From: an uncultured Eubacteriales bacterium
GTDB lineage: Bacteria > Bacillota > Clostridia > Oscillospirales > Butyricicoccaceae
Direction: 5' to 3'
Length of the DNA stretch: 64,000 bases
Assembly (NCBI GenBank): GCA_934395135.1
Contig: CAKRRK010000001.1
Location: 124,001-188,000, forward strand
Positions 24,611 through 32,397 of this stretch are shown piece after piece. Below the pieces are notes generated by a model. That model was not told the DNA's origin. It did no database searches and saw only the letters and a program-made list of their open reading frames with translations. How positions within the stretch are numbered: the stretch's first letter is position 1; each line of letters begins with the position of its first letter. The translations under genes were made by a program, and so were the position numbers.

Positions 24611-25057
24611 ATGGTTATTAGAAAATACCAACACACAGACTGCAAAGAGGTAACCGAACTATTTTATACTACTGTTCACACAATAAATGCAAAAGATTAT
24701 ACCAAAGAGCAACTGGATGCATGGGCAGGCGGACAATTGGATTTGGAAAACTGGAACCAATCACTTCAAAAACATTACAGCGTAGTCGCTGTTGAAAATA
24801 AAACCATTGTAGGTTTTGGGGACATAGATGAAACCGGTTGCCTTAACCGCCTGTTTGTTCATGCCAATTATCAAGGAAAAGGCATTGCTACTGCTATATG
24901 CAATCGGTTGGAAAAATTTATACAAGGAAATATTATTACTTATGCATCGATTACAGCAAGACCATTTTTTGAAAAAAGAGGTTACAAAACAATCAAAAAA
25001 CAGCAAGTAGAGAGACAAGGAATTTTACTCATAAACTATGTTATGATAAAGAACTGA
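24611..25057 (+). CDS. GNAT family N-acetyltransferase
   Basis: 148 residues from ATG 24611. A GTG two codons earlier (24605) lies closer to the AAGGAG site and is a possible start. The N-terminal VIRKYQHTDCKEVTELFY and the block HTINAKDYTKEQLDAW are characteristic of a conserved YafP-like acetyltransferase subgroup. The acetyl-CoA loop is LFVHANYQGKGIATAICNRLE (Q-x-x-G-I-A type), and the C-terminus has ARPFFEKRGY. The substrate is unknown. Its codon use is AT-rich compared with core genes nearby. Confidence 0.88.
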   Translation: MVIRKYQHTDCKEVTELFYTTVHTINAKDYTKEQLDAWAGGQLDLENWNQSLQKHYSVVAVENKTIVGFGDIDETGCLNRLFVHANYQGKGIATAICNRLEKFIQGNIITYASITARPFFEKRGYKTIKKQQVERQGILLINYVMIKN

Positions 25058-25267
25058 TCATTCCCGATTCACTGGAACGGTCCCAAAGCCTGGGGAACTG
25101 CCGCTTGGCTATTTTAGCGAAGTATTTCAAAAATGAGTTTTCCGCAGCATAGACAAAAGGCAAACGGAAGTTTTCCATGCGGCTATTCTCTCCATTTTGA
25201 CAGTTTTTCGTAAAAATTTTTAAGGCAGCCAACCCTATCTGCCCAGCCCACCGGGAGGTAACTTTTT

Positions 25268-25911
25268 ATGCAGGCAAACCATATTTTATTTGATCTGGAC
25301 GGTACGCTGACCGATCCCGGCGAAGGTATCACAAACTCCGTTGCCTATGCCCTATCCAAATTCGGCATCACGGTTTCCGACCGCACCAGTCTCTATTCGT
25401 TCATCGGGCCGCCTCTGCGGGAATCCTTTCAGCAATTTTATGGCTTTTCTGCCCGGGATGCCGAAAAAGCGGTAACGTATTACCGGGACTATACTTTGTT
25501 CCCCAGGGCATGTTTGAAAACGTTGTCTATGCGGGCATACCGCAGCTTCTCTCCCGCCTGGTTCAGGCAGGAAAACGACTGTATATTGCCACTTCCAAGC
25601 CCGAGCCGTTTGCCCGCACCATTCTGGATCATTTTTCCCTGCGCCAGCCTTTCACATTTGTCGGCGGCAGCACGCTGGACAGCTCCCGTGTGAAAAAAGC
25701 GGACGTCATCGCCTATGTCCTGCAGGCAAATTCTATCCCTCCGCAGGACGCGGTAATGGTCGGTGACCGGGCGCATGATATCGTCGGCGCAGCGGCAAAT
25801 CAACTGGATGCCGTAGGTGTATTATACGGTTATGGCAGTGACGCGGAATTGTGGCAGGCCGGCGCCAAATTTCTCGCCGCATCTCCGGAAGAGTTGGCCG
25901 CTCTGCTGTGA
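25268..25911 (+). pseudogene. HAD-family phosphatase with a single-base frameshift
   Basis: The first frame (25268 to about 25490) holds FDLDGTLTDPGEGI with the catalytic aspartates and a PGP-like cap domain. The second frame (25510-25911) holds the threonine motif (YIATSKPEPFA), the lysine and MVGDRAHDIVGA. The joint is at ...YYRDYTLFP: adding one T near 25490-25493 would read YYRDYYFVPQGMFENVV, the family's usual sequence. So this is one 214-residue phosphoglycolate-phosphatase-like gene with a lost base, either a real inactivation or a sequencing error. It follows GGGAGGT. Confidence 0.85.
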
Positions 25912-26075
25912 GAAGCATTGCCCTGTCTTTCTGCAAGTCAGCGGAAATCCCCAATAAATTGTATACTTTCAAAAACTCCAATGAATATATTGTGGTTTTA
26001 TGTATGAATGTTGCACCATTATTTTTCATTTTTCTGTGGAAATCGCCAATTTTTGTCGAAACAGAATGCAGCCCG

Positions 26076-26104
26076 TTGACAATCCAGGTCAGGTGCGATA
26101 AACT
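26076..26104 (+). promoter_or_regulatory. Promoter of the pfl operon
   Basis: TTGACA (26076-26081), 17 bases, TAAACT (26099-26104), a few bases before the riboswitch begins. Confidence 0.65.
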
Positions 26105-26113
26105 GAACATGCT

Positions 26114-26207
26114 GGATCATACGACTGACGGAAGTGGAAAAACCACATGGAGTATGATTGGAAACGCCGACCGTCTGGGCAATTGCACTGGACGAACGGC
26201 GCTTTTT
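26114..26207 (+). promoter_or_regulatory. ZTP riboswitch (pfl motif) with terminator
   Basis: The aptamer layout is clear. P1 is ATCATAC (26116-26122) with GTATGAT (26152-26158), the GACTGACGGAA segment follows P1, P2 is GTGG/CCAC, then ATGGAG, and the pseudoknot half CCGTCTGGGCA (26171-26181) closes the motif. The downstream arm forms a hairpin (ACGCCG...CGGCG) with TTTTTT at 26202-26207, overlapping the 3' part of the aptamer, so ligand (ZTP/ZMP) binding would prevent termination. ZTP signals low 10-formyl-tetrahydrofolate. PFL makes formate, the one-carbon source, which fits. Confidence 0.88.
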
Positions 26208-26229
26208 TATTTTGTGAAGGGAGCAGGCT

Positions 26230-26961
26230 ATGACATATGGACAAATCCATTCCATTGAGAGTATGGGGCTGGTGGACGGGCCGGGCATCCGCACGGTGGT
26301 TTTTCTGCAGGGCTGCCGCCTGCGCTGCAATTTCTGCCACAATCCGGACACCTGGAGCCGGGACGGCGGCACGCAAATGACACCGGAGGCCCTGGTCAGC
26401 CGTCTGCTTCGTTACCGGCCTTATTTTGACCGCAGCGGAGGCGGGGTGACGTTCTCCGGCGGGGAGCCGCTGCTCCAGCCCGCTTTTTTGGCAGAAACCC
26501 TGCGGTTGTGCAAGCGTGCCGGCATCCATACCTGTGTGGATACCGCAGGCTGCGGCATCGGGCAATACGAGGAAATCCTGGACGCTACGGATTTGCTGCT
26601 GTATGACGTGAAGGCGGTAACCAAAGAAGAATATACCGCTGTAACCGGCGCTTCCTGGGAGGAAACCTGCCGTTTTCTAACCGCGGTTGCCAACACCGCC
26701 GTTCCTATGCGGGTGCGCTTTGTTGTGGTGCCGGGCAGGTCGGACAGCGACGACGCTATGAAGGCGCTTCGCCGGTTTGTCCGGGACAGTCTTCCAAACG
26801 TGCAATCCGTTGAACTGCTGCCATATCACCTTCTGGGCGAAAACAAATACAAAGCCCTTGGCATCCCATATCCATTGGCGGGCGTTCCGCCTATGGACCA
26901 CCATACGATCCAACAATATCAGCAAACTTATTTTTCCGATGAATGGAGGACGCTGCTATGA
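26230..26961 (+). CDS. pflA: Pyruvate formate-lyase activating enzyme
   Basis: 243 residues. The radical SAM cluster is CRLRCNFC (residues 29-36), with DGPGIRTVVFLQGC before it and the GGVTFSGGEPLLQ block after it. It installs the glycyl radical on PflB under anaerobic conditions, using SAM and flavodoxin or ferredoxin. Here the activase gene precedes the lyase gene, the reverse of the usual order, and overlaps it by four bases (ATGA). Both are under the ZTP riboswitch. Confidence 0.95.
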   Translation: MTYGQIHSIESMGLVDGPGIRTVVFLQGCRLRCNFCHNPDTWSRDGGTQMTPEALVSRLLRYRPYFDRSGGGVTFSGGEPLLQPAFLAETLRLCKRAGIHTCVDTAGCGIGQYEEILDATDLLLYDVKAVTKEEYTAVTGASWEETCRFLTAVANTAVPMRVRFVVVPGRSDSDDAMKALRRFVRDSLPNVQSVELLPYHLLGENKYKALGIPYPLAGVPPMDHHTIQQYQQTYFSDEWRTLL

Positions 26962-29192
26962 CACAAACCGCCTGGACTGGTTTCCGCGGAGGGAACTGGG
27001 AAACCGAACTGGATGTTCGGGGATTTATTCAGAAAAACTATACCCCTTATACCGGCGACGGCAGTTTTCTCGCGCCGCCCACTGCCCGGACGCAGGCCCT
27101 TTGGAGCACATGCACTTCTCTGCTGACGGAAGAACTGAAAAAAGGCGGCGTTCTGGATGTGGAAACAGAAAAAATTTCCGGCATCCTGAATTTTGCTCCC
27201 GGCTATATCGACCGAGAAAATGAAATTATCGTGGGGCTGCAAACGGACAAGCCGCTAAAACGCATGGTCAACTTATACGGCGGGATGCGGATGGCGCAGC
27301 AAAGCCTTGCTTCCTATGGCTATCAGTTAAATCCGGACATTGAACAGCATTTCGCAAGCTACCGCAAGACCCATAACCAAGGTGTTTTTGACGCCTATCC
27401 CAAGCGAGTGCGCCGGGCAAGGCATGCCGGCCTGCTTACCGGCCTGCCGGATGCTTACGGCCGGGGTCGCATCATCGGCGACTACCGCCGTGTGGCGCTT
27501 TATGGCACAGACTACCTGATTGCGCAGAAACAGCGGGATTTTGAGGCGCTGGACGGCCCTATGGACGAGGAGCGCATTCGCCTGAGTGAGGAAATCCATA
27601 TGCAGATCCGCGCCCTTGCGCAGATCGCTGCCCTTGCGGAACAGTACGGGCTGGATGTATCCCAGCCCGCCGCCACGGCAAAGGAGGCGGTGCAGGCCGT
27701 GTATTTCGGTTACCTTGCCGGAGTCAAAGAAAACAACGGCGCCGCAACCTCCTTGGGCCGTACTTCCACCTTCCTTGACATTTATATCCAGCGGGATCTT
27801 GCCAACGGTCTTTTGACCGAAGAGACTGCCCAGGAGCTTATTGATCAATTCATTATCAAGCTAAGGCTTGTCCGGCACCTCCGCACGCCGGAATACAACG
27901 AACTTTTTGGCGGAGACCCTACCTGGATCACAGAAGCCATCGGCGGCGTTTCCAGAAACGGCACTCCTCTTGTAACAAAAAATTCCTTCCGTTATCTCCA
28001 TACTCTGGAAAATTTGGGCAATGCGCCGGAACCGAACCTTACGGTTCTTTGGAGCGAGCGCCTTCCTCAGCCGTTTAAGGAATATTGCGCGGAAATCTCC
28101 ATCCAAACCGACTCCATACAGTACGAAAATGACGACATTATGCGCCCGGTTTACGGCGATGATTATGCTATTTCCTGCTGCGTTTCCGCTATGGCAGTGG
28201 GAAAACAGATGCAGTTTTTCGGCGCCCGGTGCAATCTCGCCAAATCTCTGCTGTATGCGATAAACGGCGGGATCGACGAAAAATCCGGCGAGTGCATTGT
28301 TCCTGGCATCGCCCCTGTCCCAGGCGACGTCCTGTGTTACGACACGGTCTGGGAAAATTATCAAAAAGTGTTGGCCTATGTGGCGCAGCTGTATGTGGAC
28401 GCCAACAACATCATTCACTTTATGCATGATAAATATGCGTATGAAGCCAGCCAAATGGCGCTGCATGACACAAAAGTGGAACGGCTTATGGCCTTTGGTG
28501 TCGCTGGGTTATCCGTAGCGGCCGACAGCCTTTCCGCCATCCGCTATGCCGTGGTAAAACCAGTGCGAAACCAGCAGGGTGTCGCCGTAGACTTTGCCAT
28601 TACGGGAGACTTTCCAAAATACGGAAACGACGACGACCGGGCAGATGACCTTGCGGTAGACATTGTGACGGTCTTCAGCCGTGAACTGAAGCGTCATCCC
28701 CTGTATCGCGGCGCTGTTCATACGCTTTCCGCCCTCACAATTACGAGCAATGTAATGTACGGTAAAAAAACCGGATCCACACCGGACGGCCGCCGCGCCG
28801 GCGACCCGTTGGCGCCCGGTGCGAATCCTATGCATGGGCGGGATATTTCCGGCGCTCTCGCCTCTTTGAATTCCGTGGCGAAAATTCCTTACCGGGACAT
28901 CTGCCAAGATGGTGTATCCAATACGTTTTCCATTGTGCCGGACGCCCTTGGCCGGGATACGGCGCAGCAAAAATGCAACCTGGTATCCATTCTGGACGGT
29001 TATTTTGCCCAGGGCGCTCACCACTTAAATGTAAACGTTTTAAACTGCAGAACTCTATTGGACGCGATGGAGCATCCGGAGCAGTATCCCACCCTTACCA
29101 TCCGGGTTTCCGGCTATGCGGTAAACTTTCATCGTCTTACCCGGGAACAGCAGCTGGAGGTAATCTCCCGCACATTCCATCAATCTATGTAG
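26958..29192 (+). CDS. pflB: Formate C-acetyltransferase (pyruvate formate-lyase)
   Basis: 744 residues from ATG 26958; an in-frame ATG at 26943 lies inside pflA, and the GGAGG sits just before 26958. It converts pyruvate and CoA to acetyl-CoA and formate. The adjacent catalytic cysteines are in AISCCVSAMAVG, and the glycyl-radical site RVSGYAVNFHRL is near the C-terminus. Length is that of true PFL. The N-terminal TAWTGFRGGNWETELDVRGFIQKNY is typical for Firmicutes. A strong terminator ends the operon. Confidence 0.96.
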   Translation: MTQTAWTGFRGGNWETELDVRGFIQKNYTPYTGDGSFLAPPTARTQALWSTCTSLLTEELKKGGVLDVETEKISGILNFAPGYIDRENEIIVGLQTDKPLKRMVNLYGGMRMAQQSLASYGYQLNPDIEQHFASYRKTHNQGVFDAYPKRVRRARHAGLLTGLPDAYGRGRIIGDYRRVALYGTDYLIAQKQRDFEALDGPMDEERIRLSEEIHMQIRALAQIAALAEQYGLDVSQPAATAKEAVQAVYFGYLAGVKENNGAATSLGRTSTFLDIYIQRDLANGLLTEETAQELIDQFIIKLRLVRHLRTPEYNELFGGDPTWITEAIGGVSRNGTPLVTKNSFRYLHTLENLGNAPEPNLTVLWSERLPQPFKEYCAEISIQTDSIQYENDDIMRPVYGDDYAISCCVSAMAVGKQMQFFGARCNLAKSLLYAINGGIDEKSGECIVPGIAPVPGDVLCYDTVWENYQKVLAYVAQLYVDANNIIHFMHDKYAYEASQMALHDTKVERLMAFGVAGLSVAADSLSAIRYAVVKPVRNQQGVAVDFAITGDFPKYGNDDDRADDLAVDIVTVFSRELKRHPLYRGAVHTLSALTITSNVMYGKKTGSTPDGRRAGDPLAPGANPMHGRDISGALASLNSVAKIPYRDICQDGVSNTFSIVPDALGRDTAQQKCNLVSILDGYFAQGAHHLNVNVLNCRTLLDAMEHPEQYPTLTIRVSGYAVNFHRLTREQQLEVISRTFHQSM

Positions 29193-29195
29193 AAC

Positions 29196-29225
29196 AAAAG
29201 CTTCCGTTTTTTCGGAAGCTTTTTC
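29196..29225 (+). terminator. Terminator of pflA-pflB
   Basis: AAAAGCTTCCG / CGGAAGCTTTT stem with a T-rich loop and T-tail. Confidence 0.9.
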
Positions 29226-29382
29226 TGCGCTTTCCGCCGTTCACCGCCCAAAATCCGGGCTTTGGCCCCGCTGCGTTGTAAAAATTTCGTTAATTTTAAA
29301 ACCTTTACAAATTTCCTGTTTATCTCTGTACCGGCAGGTGGTATGATAGATGCGATTCTATGTTGAACGGTGGTAACCGCGA

Positions 29383-30243
29383 ATGAAACACAAGGGACGA
29401 CAACTTCATACCGCGAAGCGGGATCCCGGCTTTGCCGTTCGCCTTTTCGAAGGAGCCATAATCGGCGCCGGCGGGATTCTCCCCGGCGTCAGCGGGGGCA
29501 TTTTGTGCGTGATGTTTGGCCTATACAGGCCGCTGATGGAACTTCTTGCAAATCCCATCCGCGGCATCAAACAGCACTTCCGCCTGCTGCTCCCCGTGGG
29601 CATCGGCATCGCCGGCGGATTTTTCGGTCTTACCCGGCTGCTGGAATGGCTCTTTCAAGCCAACCGTTCCGTTGCGGCCGCCCTGTTTGCCGGGCTTATC
29701 CTTGGCATGTTTCCTTCCCTTTGGAAGGAGGCTGGCAAAAAAGGCCGGACCAATGCCTCGCTTGTTTTCATGGCCGTGGCGTTTTGCGTTGTTTTTTTCT
29801 TCTTTTTGTATCTCCATCATGTCCCCTCCCTCTCGATTGTTCCGGACTGGAAATGGTATATCTTCTGCGGGGTAGTTCTTGGCGTCGGTATCATTCTGCC
29901 TGGCATGAGCGCTTCGTCCATTCTTATCTTTCTGGGCCTGTATGAGCCTATGCTGAACGCTGTCAATACCTTTGCGCTGGAATCGCTCCTTCCTCTGGCG
30001 GCCGGCGCTTTGGCAGCCATCGCCCTGTTGTCCCGCGGTATCAGCCGTTTGTTCGACCAGCATTACAGCATGGTATTCCACATAATTATGGGCGTTGTCG
30101 CCGCCACCACACTGCCCACCATTCCCCTGCGATTTCAAAACGGCGCACAGGCTGCGTCTGCCTTTGCCGCGCTGGCCGCCGGCATTGCCGCCGCATGGTT
30201 TTTGCGAAAAATCAGCGAAACCTATTCTGTGGAAACCGACTGA
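29383..30243 (+). CDS. DUF368 family membrane protein (PopT-type undecaprenyl-phosphate transporter)
   Basis: 286 residues with about eight hydrophobic segments. The paired DUF368 repeat is visible: GAGGILPGVSGGILCVMFGLY near residue 27 and VGIILPGMSASSILIFLGLYEP near residue 160, an internal duplication with inverted topology. DUF368 proteins were recently shown to recycle undecaprenyl phosphate across the membrane, so a role in cell-wall carrier recycling is likely by family. A weak -10 (TATGAT at 29342-29347) lies upstream; the start has a poor ribosome site (GGTGG). Confidence 0.88.
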   Translation: MKHKGRQLHTAKRDPGFAVRLFEGAIIGAGGILPGVSGGILCVMFGLYRPLMELLANPIRGIKQHFRLLLPVGIGIAGGFFGLTRLLEWLFQANRSVAAALFAGLILGMFPSLWKEAGKKGRTNASLVFMAVAFCVVFFFFLYLHHVPSLSIVPDWKWYIFCGVVLGVGIILPGMSASSILIFLGLYEPMLNAVNTFALESLLPLAAGALAAIALLSRGISRLFDQHYSMVFHIIMGVVAATTLPTIPLRFQNGAQAASAFAALAAGIAAAWFLRKISETYSVETD

Positions 30244-30262
30244 CTGCAGTATACCGCAAACC

Positions 30263-30306
30263 GCAGAAAAAGACAGCGCCGAAAAAACGGCGCTGTCTTT
30301 TTCTGC
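30263..30306. terminator. Bidirectional terminator between DUF368 and the P-loop gene
   Basis: An 18-base perfect stem (GCAGAAAAAGACAGCGCC with its complement) has A- and T-tracts on both sides and sits between convergent genes. Confidence 0.9.
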
Positions 30307-30340
30307 CATAAATATTTTATCGTATCGGAACCATTGGATG

Positions 30341-30751
30341 TCAGATGTATTTTTTCATGTTTTCCGTTGCGTTTGCCATATCTTCTGAAATAGTCATTGT
30401 GAATTTCACGCTGTGTTTTTCCGAAAACTTTGCCAGAGCCGCAACAAATTTATCCGCATCCTGAACGTTGCTGTCATTGACAATTTTATAAAGACCATCA
30501 ATGAATATATATGAAATATCATAGTTCCCCGCATGCAGGCCGGACACAAAGCCAAACAGGCCGTCATAACCATCCACTACATAATCGTCTACGTTAATCA
30601 GCCGAACCTTGTACGGTATGTCAAAGTTCAGGCAGTTTCCCTTGGCAATGCATACCACATTTCCCTTTTCTTCGTTTGCTGCAGCCTTAACGAGGTCAAT
30701 AATCTTCTTTGTCTTGCCGGATCCCTTCAGGCCCATAATAATATTGATCAT
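30341..30751 (-). CDS. Small P-loop protein of unknown function
   Basis: 136 residues with a strong GGGAGGAG site. A Walker A loop (MGLKGSGKTKKI, residues 6-17) opens the chain, and a possible Walker B aspartate follows a hydrophobic strand (YIFIDGLY, about residue 85). There is no kinase-specific lid or helicase motif, and the chain is too short for a complete ATPase family. Conserved small NTP-binding proteins of this shape occur in Clostridia without known function. It is co-directional with dacF, which lies downstream after a 139-base gap. Confidence 0.75.
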   Translation of the reverse strand: MINIIMGLKGSGKTKKIIDLVKAAANEEKGNVVCIAKGNCLNFDIPYKVRLINVDDYVVDGYDGLFGFVSGLHAGNYDISYIFIDGLYKIVNDSNVQDADKFVAALAKFSEKHSVKFTMTISEDMANATENMKKYI

Positions 30752-30890
30752 AGTTTAACTCCTCCCAACCTTTGAGGTTGATTAAATTTTAACATAATAC
30801 ACATTGAATTTCAATGCGTTTTTATGAAATAATAATGAACAATTTTTATGCCCTGCAGGAAATCCCGGCACAGCCGTTCCGATCTGCCTA

Positions 30891-32033
30891 TCAACTTTCA
30901 TTCGCCTCTGAAAACAGGCCTTGCAGCAAATGTTTATAAATACCCAAAAAATCAATCCGTTCTACCCCCTGCGCCGCGACAATGGGAATCTCCGCAAGCA
31001 CGGTATCTCCGGACCGCAGAACATAGCTGCCCAGCCGCTGTCCCGGCACCACCGGCGCGTCCACGCTCTCTTCCAGTTCCAGGCTTTCCGTAACGGTTTC
31101 CGCCTGCTCCTTGGGGATGGTAATTTTTCCGGCCTTTTCCATATTGCCGTAAACCACGGACTCCGTACCCATAGTAACCGGCACCGGCGGAATCTGCTGG
31201 CTACTGTCCGGCGTAATCGTCTGATAATTGGCAAAGGCATAATTCAAAAGCGCGGCCACGTCCTCGTTCCGTTCCTCCTTGGTTGGTTCTCCCATGAGCA
31301 CCGCGATAAATTCGCTGCCCTCCTTTTCCGCCGTGGCGGAAATGCAGTACATCGCCTCTGTGGTAAATCCGGTTTTCAGACCGTTTAACCCCTGGTATTT
31401 CTTCAGCATTTTATTGGTATTTGCCAGTGTAAATTCACCATTTCGTATGGTATCCATCCAAATAGTGGTAAATTCTTTAATCGTCGGATGCTTCAGGAGT
31501 TCCGCCGACATAATGCCAATATCTTTCGCAGACGTTATTGTTTGCGTACCCTCCCGATCCAAACCGTTGGCATTGACAAACGTTGTATTTTTCATGCCAA
31601 GTTCCTTGGCCCGCTGGTTCATTTTCTGAACAAACGCATCTTCGCTGCCTGCCAGAAATTCCGCTACAGCAACCGCGCAGTCGTTGGCGGAGGCCACAGC
31701 GATGGCTTTCAGCATATCCCGCAGACTAAGCTGCTCCCCTTCTTTGAGCCATATCTGGGTGCCGCCCATACTGGCGGCATACGCGCTGCCTGTCACCATA
31801 TCGTCAAAACTTACCTGTCCGCTGTCCACAGCCTCCATCACAAGCAGCATAGTCATAATTTTTGTTACGCTCGCCGGCGGCAGTTGTTCCTCCCCGTTGT
31901 ATTCATACAACAGATTCCCGCCGCTGTCGTACAGCGCTGCAGATTTTGCCCGGACAGCCGGAGGATCGGCTACTGCCCCGGCGTTGATGGTCAGCATTGC
32001 CAGAAGCAACCCGATCGATATCAGCTTTTTCAC
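30891..32033 (-). CDS. dacF: D-alanyl-D-alanine carboxypeptidase
   Basis: 380 residues from GTG (complement of 32031-32033). An open frame extends upstream through the tRNA, but the signal peptide starts here (KKLISIGLLLAMLTINAGA). All three penicillin-binding motifs are present: SVTK (SxxK), SAND (SxN) and KTGFT (KTG). The C-terminal 110 residues form the PBP5-like beta domain with a polar tail and no obvious amphipathic anchor. It trims the terminal D-Ala from peptidoglycan stem peptides; DacF is the sporulation-linked version in Bacillus, while here the role is probably general. Confidence 0.92.
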   Translation of the reverse strand: MKKLISIGLLLAMLTINAGAVADPPAVRAKSAALYDSGGNLLYEYNGEEQLPPASVTKIMTMLLVMEAVDSGQVSFDDMVTGSAYAASMGGTQIWLKEGEQLSLRDMLKAIAVASANDCAVAVAEFLAGSEDAFVQKMNQRAKELGMKNTTFVNANGLDREGTQTITSAKDIGIMSAELLKHPTIKEFTTIWMDTIRNGEFTLANTNKMLKKYQGLNGLKTGFTTEAMYCISATAEKEGSEFIAVLMGEPTKEERNEDVAALLNYAFANYQTITPDSSQQIPPVPVTMGTESVVYGNMEKAGKITIPKEQAETVTESLELEESVDAPVVPGQRLGSYVLRSGDTVLAEIPIVAAQGVERIDFLGIYKHLLQGLFSEANES

Positions 32034-32112
32034 ATAGAACACCCCTTTTTTCCTAACATATTCTCCGGCAAAAGGAGTTATTCCAAATTGGAGCGGACAA
32101 AAACCCGAAGAA

Positions 32113-32146
32113 ATAAAAAAACGCCGCAGGCAAAACGCCTGCGGCG
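32113..32146 (-). terminator. Terminator of tRNA-Gln
   Basis: Minus strand: CGCCGCAGGC / GCCTGCGGCG stem followed by T-tract. Confidence 0.85.
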
Positions 32147-32150
32147 ATAT

Positions 32151-32224
32151 TGGCTGCCGGACTAGGATTCGAACCCAGACAAACAGAGTCAGAGTCTGTC
32201 GTGCTACCCTTACACAATCCGGCA
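32151..32224 (-). tRNA. tRNA-Gln (anticodon CUG)
   Basis: 74 bases including CCA. Acceptor TGCCGGA/TCCGGCA with the U1-A72 pair typical of tRNA-Gln and discriminator G. The anticodon loop CTCTGAC gives CTG on ACAGA/TCTGT, and the T-arm carries TTCGAAT. Confidence 0.95.
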
Positions 32225-32242
32225 ATAGCAAGAACAATGATT

Positions 32243-32270
32243 ATTATACTATATTGTGAAAAATTGTCAA
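32243..32270 (-). promoter_or_regulatory. Promoter of tRNA-Gln
   Basis: On the minus strand TTGACA (32265-32270), 16 bases, TATAAT (32243-32248). Confidence 0.8.
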
Positions 32271-32290
32271 GGGATAATCACGAAAATTCC

Positions 32291-32320
32291 TTGACAGCTC
32301 TTGAAAAATTTGACTAAAAT
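32291..32320 (+). promoter_or_regulatory. Promoter of typA
   Basis: TTGACA (32291-32296), 18 bases, TAAAAT (32315-32320). About 75 bases lie between it and the ATG. Confidence 0.65.
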
Positions 32321-32397
32321 GGCATAGCCAAACGCAGCATAAAGGTATATAATACTAACTTAGAGAAAAATATAAAGAAACTGGCAGGAGGACCTTT

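Noticed and set aside
29383..30243. DUF368 protein as a generic multidrug or ion transporter
   Set aside because: The duplicated PGVSGG/PGMSAS motif is specific to DUF368, so a general transporter label is not supported.
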